From assembly GCA_963737425.1 (NCBI GenBank), contig CAVTSX010000008.1, positions 1,054,001 to 1,118,000 on the forward strand: a stretch of 64,000 nt of DNA, written 5' to 3'. Of the stretch, positions 58,607-64,000 are shown in pieces. The translations under genes and the position numbers were made by a program. This DNA comes from DASXRA01 sp963737425. Lineage in GTDB: Bacteria; Actinomycetota; Actinomycetes; Mycobacteriales; Jatrophihabitantaceae. Every line of letters starts with the position of its first letter. Within the stretch, counting starts at the first letter, position 1. The notes beneath the pieces were generated by a model. The model worked only from the letters and a program-made list of their open reading frames with translations, did no database searches and was not told the DNA's origin.

Positions 58607-59014
58607 ATGCCACCCAAGGCACGCACCGGCACCGGCGCCAAGAAGGTCCGGCGCAAGGAGAAGAAGAACGTCGCGCACGGTCACGCGCACATCAAGAGCA
58701 CCTTCAACAACACGATCGTGTCGATCACCGACCCGGTCGGCAACGTGATCAGCTGGGCCTCGGCCGGGCACGTCGGCTTCAAGGGCTCGCGCAAGTCCAC
58801 TCCGTTCGCCGCGCAGATGGCCGCCGAGAGCGCCGCGCGCAAGGCGCAGGAGCACGGCCTGCGCAAGGTCGACGTCTTCGTCAAGGGCCCGGGCTCGGGC
58901 CGCGAGACGGCGATCCGCTCGCTGCAGGCCGCCGGTCTCGAGGTCGGCACCATTTCCGACGTCACGCCGCAGCCGCATAACGGCTGCCGTCCCCCCAAGC
59001 GCCGGAGGGTTTGA
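58607..59014 (+). CDS. rpsK: 30S ribosomal protein S11
   Basis: S11 lines the E site. Length 135 aa from ATG 58607; the longer upstream frame is not real. HIKSTFNNTIVSITDPVGNV, GHVGFKGSRKSTPFAAQMAA and DVTPQPHNGCRPPKRRRV are typical. The start is preceded by a GGGGGGG run as a poor binding site. Confidence 0.97.
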   Translation: MPPKARTGTGAKKVRRKEKKNVAHGHAHIKSTFNNTIVSITDPVGNVISWASAGHVGFKGSRKSTPFAAQMAAESAARKAQEHGLRKVDVFVKGPGSGRETAIRSLQAAGLEVGTISDVTPQPHNGCRPPKRRRV

Positions 59015-59017
59015 TCG

Positions 59018-59623
59018 ATGGCTCGTTACACCGGACCCGCTACCCGCATCTCGCGGCGCCTCAACGTCGACCTCGTCGGCGGCGACAAGGCGTTCGAGCG
59101 TCGCCCGTACCCGCCGGGCCAGCACGGTCGCTCGCGCATCAAGCAGAGCGAGTACCTGCTGCAGATGCAGGAGAAGCAGAAGGCCAAGTACAGCTACGGC
59201 GTGCTCGAGAAGCAGTTCCGCCGGTACTACCAGGAGGCCACCCAGCGCCAGGGCAAGACCGGCGACAACCTGCTGCAGATCCTCGAGTCGCGCCTCGACA
59301 ACGTCGTCTACCGGGCCGGCCTGGCCCGCACCCGTCGCGCCGCCCGCCAGCTCGTCAACCACGGCCACTTCCTGGTCAACGGCGAGAAGGTCAACATCCC
59401 GAGCTTTCGGGTGTCGCCGTACGACATCGTCGACGTCAAGCCGAAGTCCCTGGAAATGACTCCGTTCCTGATCGCACGCGAGACGTTCGGCGACCGTCCG
59501 GTACCCGGGTGGCTGCAGGTGATTCCGGGACGGCTGCGGGTGCTCGTGCACCAGTTGCCCGAACGCGCACAGATCGACATTCCGTTGCAGGAGCAATTGA
59601 TTGTTGAGTTGTACTCAAAGTGA
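59018..59623 (+). CDS. rpsD: 30S ribosomal protein S4, zinc-free type
   Basis: S4 starts 30S assembly and regulates the alpha operon in other bacteria. Length 201 aa. MARYTGPATRISRRLNVDLV lacks the N-terminal zinc cysteines. KQFRRYYQEATQRQGKTGDN and the S4 RNA-binding segment RRAARQLVNHGHFLVNGEKV are typical. A 223-nt gap with a hairpin separates it from rpoA. Confidence 0.98.
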   Translation: MARYTGPATRISRRLNVDLVGGDKAFERRPYPPGQHGRSRIKQSEYLLQMQEKQKAKYSYGVLEKQFRRYYQEATQRQGKTGDNLLQILESRLDNVVYRAGLARTRRAARQLVNHGHFLVNGEKVNIPSFRVSPYDIVDVKPKSLEMTPFLIARETFGDRPVPGWLQVIPGRLRVLVHQLPERAQIDIPLQEQLIVELYSK

Positions 59624-59701
59624 CGATGCGCCGCTGGTTGGGATTCAAGCCCGGATCGCCTGTGCAGACGCGATTCGGCTCGATGGCGCACCAGCGGCTG
59701 C

Positions 59702-59733
59702 GGCCCGTACTACGCGGCAACGCGTAGCGGGCC
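59702..59733 (+). other. Hairpin with GCAA tetraloop between rpsD and rpoA
   Basis: GGCCCG (59702-59707) pairs with CGGGCC (59728-59733), a TA bulge follows, then CTACGCG (59710-59716) pairs with CGCGTAG (59721-59727) around GCAA. There is no T-run. A second inverted repeat GCCGCTGGT/ACCAGCGGC flanks it upstream (about 59629 and 59690). Confidence 0.55.
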
Positions 59734-59846
59734 AGGTGGGTGGCTGGTTCGCTGGCCGCCAACCGCTCACAACTGAATAGGACACGGGCTACCAAGCCCA
59801 CCCACGGACGTCATATAGCGGGCGTCCCTGCGAAAGGAACTACCAA

Positions 59847-60872
59847 GTGCTGATCTCTCAGCGTCCAAGCCTCACCGAGGAGCCGATCGCCGATAACCGG
59901 TCCCGGTTCGTCATCGAGCCGCTCGAGCCCGGTTTCGGCTACACGCTCGGCAACTCGCTGCGCCGCACGCTGCTCTCGTCCATCCCGGGCGCGGCGGTCA
60001 CCAGCATCCGCATCGACGGCGTGCTGCACGAGTTCACGACGGTTGAAGGCGTCAAGGAAGACGTCACCGACATCATCCTGAACCTCAAGGAGCTCGTCAT
60101 CAGCTCCGAGAGCGACGAGCCGGTCGTGATGTACCTGCGCAAGCAGGGTCCCGGCGATGTGACTGCGGCCGATATCGCGCCGCCGGCGGGTGTCGTCGTG
60201 CACAACCCGGACCTGAAGATCGCCACGATCAACAAGAAGGGTCGCCTCGAGATCGAGCTCGTCGTCGAGCGCGGCCGCGGATATGTCACGGCGGTACAGA
60301 ACAAGCAGCCGGGCCAGGAGATCGGCCGCATCCCGGTCGACTCGATCTACTCGCCGGTGCTCAAGGTCACCTACGCCGTCGAGGCGACGCGTGTCGAACA
60401 GCGCACCGACTTCGACCGGCTCGTCGTCGACGTCGAGACCAAGTCGTCGATGACCCCGCGGGACGCGGTGGCCAGTGCCGGGCACACGCTCGTTGAGCTG
60501 TTCGGCCTGTTCCGCGAGCTCAATGACGAGGCCGAAGGCATCGACGTCGGCCCGTCGCCGGCTGAGGTTGCCGACATCGCGGCGTTCTCGATGCCGATCG
60601 AGGAGCTTGACCTCACGGTGCGCTCCTACAACTGCCTCAAGCGCGAGGGCATCCACACTGTGGGTGAGCTCGTCGGGCGCAGCGAAGCCGACCTGCTCGA
60701 CATCCGCAACTTCGGTTCGAAGTCGATCGACGAGGTCAAGATCAAGCTGGCCGGCCTCGGCCTGTCACTCAAGGACAGCCCGCCCGGATTCGAGGTCAGC
60801 CGCGTCGAGTCCTACGGTGACGACGACTTCGACGGCGGCGACGCCGACTACGCCGAGACCGAACAGCTCTGA
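59847..60872 (+). CDS. rpoA: DNA-directed RNA polymerase subunit alpha
   Basis: Alpha nucleates polymerase assembly and contacts activators and UP elements. Length 341 aa. N-terminal domain: NRSRFVIEPLEPGFGYTLGN, SLRRTLLSSIPGAAVTSIRI. C-terminal domain (about residues 245-320): LDLTVRSYNCLKREGIHTVG, RNFGSKSIDEVKIKLAGLGL. An acidic tail (DDDFDGGDADYAETEQL) ends the protein. GTG start after GAAAGGAACT. Confidence 0.98.
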   Translation: MLISQRPSLTEEPIADNRSRFVIEPLEPGFGYTLGNSLRRTLLSSIPGAAVTSIRIDGVLHEFTTVEGVKEDVTDIILNLKELVISSESDEPVVMYLRKQGPGDVTAADIAPPAGVVVHNPDLKIATINKKGRLEIELVVERGRGYVTAVQNKQPGQEIGRIPVDSIYSPVLKVTYAVEATRVEQRTDFDRLVVDVETKSSMTPRDAVASAGHTLVELFGLFRELNDEAEGIDVGPSPAEVADIAAFSMPIEELDLTVRSYNCLKREGIHTVGELVGRSEADLLDIRNFGSKSIDEVKIKLAGLGLSLKDSPPGFEVSRVESYGDDDFDGGDADYAETEQL

Positions 60873-60962
60873 GGCGCGTCGCGCGAACCGCGGCGCGGCT
60901 CGCGCGAACACCTCAACAGCGTCCACTCGACCCACCCGGGCCGAACCACTAGGAGTAACGAG

Positions 60963-61787
60963 ATGCCCACGCCCACGAAGGGTCATCGCCTCGGCGCCGG
61001 CCCCGCGCACGAGCGGCTGATGCTCGCGAATCTCGCGACGTCGCTGTTCGAGCATGACCGGATCACCACCACCGAGGCCAAGGCGAAGCGCCTGCGCCCG
61101 CTTGCCGAGCGCCTGATCACCTTCGCCAAGCGTGGCGACCTGCACGCGCGGCGCCAGGTCATGACTGTCGTGCGCGACAAGGACGTGGTGCACAAGCTGT
61201 TCGCCGAGATCGGGCCGAAGTTCGCCGAGCGGCAGGGCGGATACACCCGCATCGTCAAGGTCGGCCCGCGCAAGGGCGACAACGCGCCGATGGCCGTGAT
61301 CGAGCTCGTCGAGGCCCTGACGCAGGCGCAGTCGGTTGTCGCTGAGGGCGAGAAGGCCCGCGGCACGAAGTCGGCGCCGCGCAAGGCAGCGCGTGGGCGC
61401 ACGGCCGAGATCGCCGAGGACGCCAAGGCCGAATCGCCCACCGCGGCGTCGGTGGCCGAGGCTGCCGCGGACTCGCAGGTTGTCGTGCCGGGCTCGGCCG
61501 ATGCCGTCGAGGACGACGGTGGCGCCGAGCCCGTCGAGACGAGTGCGTCGACGGACGAAGCACCCTACGGCGAGGGCTCGCATGCCCCGCTCGACGACGA
61601 GTCGCAGCCTGAGGGCTTCCCGATCAAGGGCAACGCCGACTCGATGCTTTACCACGTCCCGGACTCACCCTTCTACGACCAGACGGTCGCCGAGGTGTGG
61701 TTCGCCACCACGGCGGCGGCCGAGGCCGCAGGGTTCTCGCCGCCACCGTCGCAGCGCGACGACGCTGCCGAGGGCGACGACGCCTGA
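60963..61787 (+). CDS. rplQ: 50S ribosomal protein L17 with a C-terminal extra domain
   Basis: L17 lies near the tunnel exit. The first ~120 residues are standard (KGHRLGAGPAHERLMLANLA, ERLITFAKRGDLHARRQVM). The total is 274 aa, about 150 longer than E. coli L17. An acidic Ala/Glu/Asp-rich linker leads to a ~60-residue domain (residues ~203-263) with GFPIKGNADSMLYHVPDSPF and TVAEVWFATTAAAEAAGF. This is homologous to the L4 tail: by hand alignment 43 of 61 positions match. The function is unknown. Confidence 0.96.
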   Translation: MPTPTKGHRLGAGPAHERLMLANLATSLFEHDRITTTEAKAKRLRPLAERLITFAKRGDLHARRQVMTVVRDKDVVHKLFAEIGPKFAERQGGYTRIVKVGPRKGDNAPMAVIELVEALTQAQSVVAEGEKARGTKSAPRKAARGRTAEIAEDAKAESPTAASVAEAAADSQVVVPGSADAVEDDGGAEPVETSASTDEAPYGEGSHAPLDDESQPEGFPIKGNADSMLYHVPDSPFYDQTVAEVWFATTAAAEAAGFSPPPSQRDDAAEGDDA

Positions 61788-61791
61788 GCCG

Positions 61792-62649
61792 GTGCACGAC
61801 GCCGACGAGCCCGCCGAACGCATCGCGCCCGGCGGGCTCGTTCGCATTCGCCTCGACATCTCCTATGACGGCACGGATTTCTCCGGCTGGGCCGTGCAAC
61901 CGGGCCGGCGAACCGTCCAGGCGACCTTGCAGGATGCGCTCGCCCGGATAACCCGGACGCCGAACGTCGCGCTGACGGTGGCTGGGCGAACCGATGCCGG
62001 CGTGCACGCCGTGGGCCAGGTGGCGCACGCTGATCTTGACGCCGCGGTGTGGTCGTCGCTTCGCACGTCGCTGGTGCGTCGCCTCGCCGGCGTGCTGCCG
62101 CCCGACGTTCGGGTCACCCGGATCGTCGTGGTGTCAGCGGACTTCGATGCTCGGTTCTCGGCCCTGTGGCGCCGCTATGAGTACCGGATCAGTGATGCCG
62201 AGGCAGGGGTGAATCCCTTGCTGCGCAGGCATGTGCTGGCCTGGCGGTACCCGCTCGATACGGCCGCGATGTGCCGGGCCGCCGCCGCCTTCATTGGCGA
62301 GCACGACTTCGTCGCGTTCTGCAAATACCGCGAGGGCGCAACCTCGATCCGCGAGATCGCGGCCTTCGACGTTGCGCGGTCGGCCGAGCAGCTCGTCTGC
62401 ACGGTGCAGGCCGACGCGTTCTGCCACTCGATGGTGCGCTCGCTCGTCGGCGCCCTGATCGCGGTCGGCGAGGGCCGCCGCTCCGAAGACTGGCCGGCTT
62501 CGTTGCTGACGCGCGGCGCACGGGCCGGCGAGGTCACGGTGGCGCCGCCTGCTGGGCTGACGCTCGTCGCGGTCGGCTACCCGCCTGAGTCCGAGCTCGC
62601 GGCGCGAAACGAGCGCACGCGCCGGCGCCGGGCTGCATCCGAGGCCTGA
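61792..62649 (+). CDS. truA: tRNA pseudouridine(38-40) synthase TruA
   Basis: TruA makes pseudouridine at positions 38-40 of the tRNA anticodon arm. The catalytic Asp lies in VAGRTDAGVHAVGQVAH; RFSALWRRYEYRI and DAFCHSMVRSLVGAL are also typical. The GTG at 61792, just 4 nt after rplQ, is used and gives 285 aa; the frame open from 61336 is an artefact. It closes the alpha operon, as in most actinobacteria. Confidence 0.93.
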   Translation: MHDADEPAERIAPGGLVRIRLDISYDGTDFSGWAVQPGRRTVQATLQDALARITRTPNVALTVAGRTDAGVHAVGQVAHADLDAAVWSSLRTSLVRRLAGVLPPDVRVTRIVVVSADFDARFSALWRRYEYRISDAEAGVNPLLRRHVLAWRYPLDTAAMCRAAAAFIGEHDFVAFCKYREGATSIREIAAFDVARSAEQLVCTVQADAFCHSMVRSLVGALIAVGEGRRSEDWPASLLTRGARAGEVTVAPPAGLTLVAVGYPPESELAARNERTRRRRAASEA

Positions 62650-62657
62650 ACCGGCGC

Positions 62658-63641
62658 TCAGTCCACGACTACCGCGAGAGCGGGTGGACCCGCCGGAACC
62701 GGCGCGCTCTTCCCGGCGTTTGGGGCACCCGTGGCTGGCTGATGGCGATGGGTGCGCGCGGTCTGCGCCACGGCGACGCCGACGAGCACTATCAACGCCC
62801 CGATCAGTTGCGGGGTATTGAGCGACTCGCCCAGCCACAACCAGGCGACCGTGAAGGCAAAGACGACCTCGGTCGTGGCGACGATGCCCGCCGGCGTTGC
62901 CTTGAGCCGTCCCAACGCGACGAACGACAGCAGGAACGGCACGAACGATCCGAGCGCGATCACGTAGCACAGCAGAACCCACAGGGGAACGACGGTGCCG
63001 GCGAGGTGGCCGCCCAGCGAGACACGATGCGAGAACACCTTCGGATCCATGGTCCACCAGCCGCTGAAGGCGGTCCAGAACAGTGTCGCGAACAGCATCG
63101 ACCAGAACGCCGTGGCCAATGCGGATGTGCGTGTGACCAGATGCTCGCCGAGCAGGAAGTAGGCCGCCAGCGCCACGGCGGCAAGACCCGCGACCGCCAT
63201 GCCGGCGAGCGCAAGGTTGCTGGACCAGATCTGGGCGACGGCGGCCAGGCCGACCAGCACGCAACCGATGGCTACCCACAGTCTGGGTCGTACGGCTTCG
63301 GCGAAGAAGACTCGGGCCACGACGGCCACCATGAGTATGGCCGTGTATTCGATCAGCAGCGCGATGCCGACCGGCAGCCGTTCGAGCGCTACGGCATAGA
63401 GCCACTGAACCATTGCGACGCCGACAACGCCGAGAACAGCCAGGCTGGCCATTTCGCGCAGGCTTATCCGCAGCGCGCTGCGGTTCGTCGCGAGCAGCAC
63501 AGCTGCGCCGACCAGCGCCGAGGAGAGCGATCGGAACAGGGTGAGTTGCGCCGGCGTGATGCCTGCGGCGAGCACCACCTTCGCGACGCTGCCGTTCGCG
63601 CCGAACAGCAGCGCGGAGAGCAACGCGCAGCCGTATCCCAT
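62658..63641 (-). CDS. EamA/DMT-family transporter
   Basis: A 10-segment drug/metabolite transporter with two EamA halves, 327 aa from ATG 63641 (GAGAGG 6 nt upstream). MGYGCALLSALLFGANGSVA opens half one, and a TPAGIVATTEVVFAFTVAWL stretch with WLWLGESLNTPQLIGALIVL ends half two. The substrate is unknown; relatives export amino acids or metabolites. Longer starts (63707, 63935) lack binding sites. It converges on truA with an 8-nt gap, and no terminator is visible. Confidence 0.85.
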   Translation of the reverse strand: MGYGCALLSALLFGANGSVAKVVLAAGITPAQLTLFRSLSSALVGAAVLLATNRSALRISLREMASLAVLGVVGVAMVQWLYAVALERLPVGIALLIEYTAILMVAVVARVFFAEAVRPRLWVAIGCVLVGLAAVAQIWSSNLALAGMAVAGLAAVALAAYFLLGEHLVTRTSALATAFWSMLFATLFWTAFSGWWTMDPKVFSHRVSLGGHLAGTVVPLWVLLCYVIALGSFVPFLLSFVALGRLKATPAGIVATTEVVFAFTVAWLWLGESLNTPQLIGALIVLVGVAVAQTARTHRHQPATGAPNAGKSAPVPAGPPALAVVVD

Positions 63642-63814
63642 GAAAGCCTCTCGCCTGTAATGAGCTAATAAGCCAATAGCCCGTGACTCTAATTGGTCCG
63701 GCGTCATGAGGCAACGTGGTATTCGCTCCTGACATACCCGTCCCACTGATGCGACACTGACGAAAAGGCCACGATTGTCGCCACCGAGTACGTCTCGCAT
63801 CCGAAGGAGGACCC

Positions 63815-63862
63815 GTGCGCGAGCATCGCAGCGAGCGTCAGCGAATGAGGACCGCAGCGGGC
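63815..63862 (+). repeat. Dispersed repeat copy 3, with a 20-codon upstream reading frame
   Basis: GAGCATCGCAGCGAGCGTCA and GCGAATGAGGACCGCAGCG match copy 2 near fusA. It follows a strong AAGGAGG and GTG (63815). That GTG opens a 20-codon frame ending TGA at 63875-63877, overlapping the agmatinase GTG (GTGA). The repeat seems inserted between an old binding site and the gene. Confidence 0.55.
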
Positions 63863-63873
63863 CGGGTGGTCTC

Positions 63874-64000
63874 GTGAGTTCACCGATCGGACCACCTGAC
63901 CCTCGAGAGGTACCCCGCTTCGCTGGGCTCGCCACCTACGCGCGCCTGCCCCGCCTGGACGACGTGCCAAGTGCCGACGTCGCCGTACTCGGTGTTCGAC
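63874..64000 (+). CDS. speB: Agmatinase (ureohydrolase family), N-terminal fragment (3' truncated by window edge)
   Basis: The first 42 codons read SSPIGPPDPREVPRFAGLAT then YARLPRLDDVPSADVAVLGV, matching the N-terminus of actinobacterial agmatinases, which hydrolyse agmatine to putrescine and urea using two manganese ions. The metal-binding residues lie beyond the window. GTG 63874 overlaps the stop of the short upstream frame. Related ureohydrolases (guanidinobutyrase) cannot be excluded. Confidence 0.7.
   Translation, partial: MSSPIGPPDPREVPRFAGLATYARLPRLDDVPSADVAVLGVR

Overview
The window comes from a high-GC actinobacterium (Actinomycetota). The ribosomal protein and RNA polymerase sequences are actinobacterial, rpoB and rpoC both start with TTG, -10 boxes of the TANNNT type are visible, a complete mce (mammalian cell entry) locus is present, and a hopanoid cluster has the gene order seen in Streptomyces and Frankia-like genomes. 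The codon bias and the unusual C-terminal domains on L4 and L17 suggest a lineage near Frankiales, Jatrophihabitans or Sporichthya rather than Mycobacterium or Streptomyces. That placement is inference.

Layout. 1-2362: the 3' part of a secreted GH15 glucoamylase/glucodextranase and a DUF3105 lipoprotein. 2363-3857: an L10 leader, rplJ, rplL and a strong terminator. 4294-15532: one compact mce operon (Mkl-type ATPase, two YrbE permeases, MceA-F, two Mce-associated proteins), mostly with 1-4 nt overlaps. 15533-23385: rpoB promoter, rpoB, rpoC, terminator. 23415-26486: an accessory module around an ECF41-type sigma factor, with a VOC protein, a broken NTF2-like gene, an epimerase behind a matching ECF41 promoter, and a TetR remnant. 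26493-37859: hopanoid locus (class III aminotransferase divergent from hpnC-hpnD-hpnE-polyprenyl synthase-shc-hpnG::ispH fusion-hpnH-kinase). 37865-38446: PEBP-like lipoprotein. 38664-43396: str operon (rpsL, rpsG, fusA, tuf). 43636-62649: S10, spc and alpha operons in classical order with secY, adk, map, infA, rpmJ, rpoA, rplQ and truA. 62658-63641: EamA-type transporter. 63874-64000: start of an agmatinase.

How it fits together. Two envelope-lipid systems sit inside the rplJL / rpoBC / str / S10 gene-expression super-region: Mce lipid import between rplL and rpoB, and hopanoid synthesis between rpoC and rpsL. M. tuberculosis keeps its orphan mkl ATPase gene between rplL and rpoB, so the first placement looks ancestral. 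The hopanoid operon runs from farnesyl diphosphate supply to squalene, hopene and adenosylhopane, and then to removal of the adenine.

Most unusual signals: a shared C-terminal domain on ribosomal proteins L4 and L17; an hpnG-ispH gene fusion; an apparently complete ECF41 sigma/promoter/epimerase circuit; a near-perfect 90-bp tandem array splitting the spc operon between rpsN and rpsH; a 21-bp duplication of the fusA 3' end around a dispersed repeat; a candidate alternative-pairing leader before rpsJ; and interleaved inverted repeats upstream of the PEBP gene. All calls come from reading the sequence; no database search was run.
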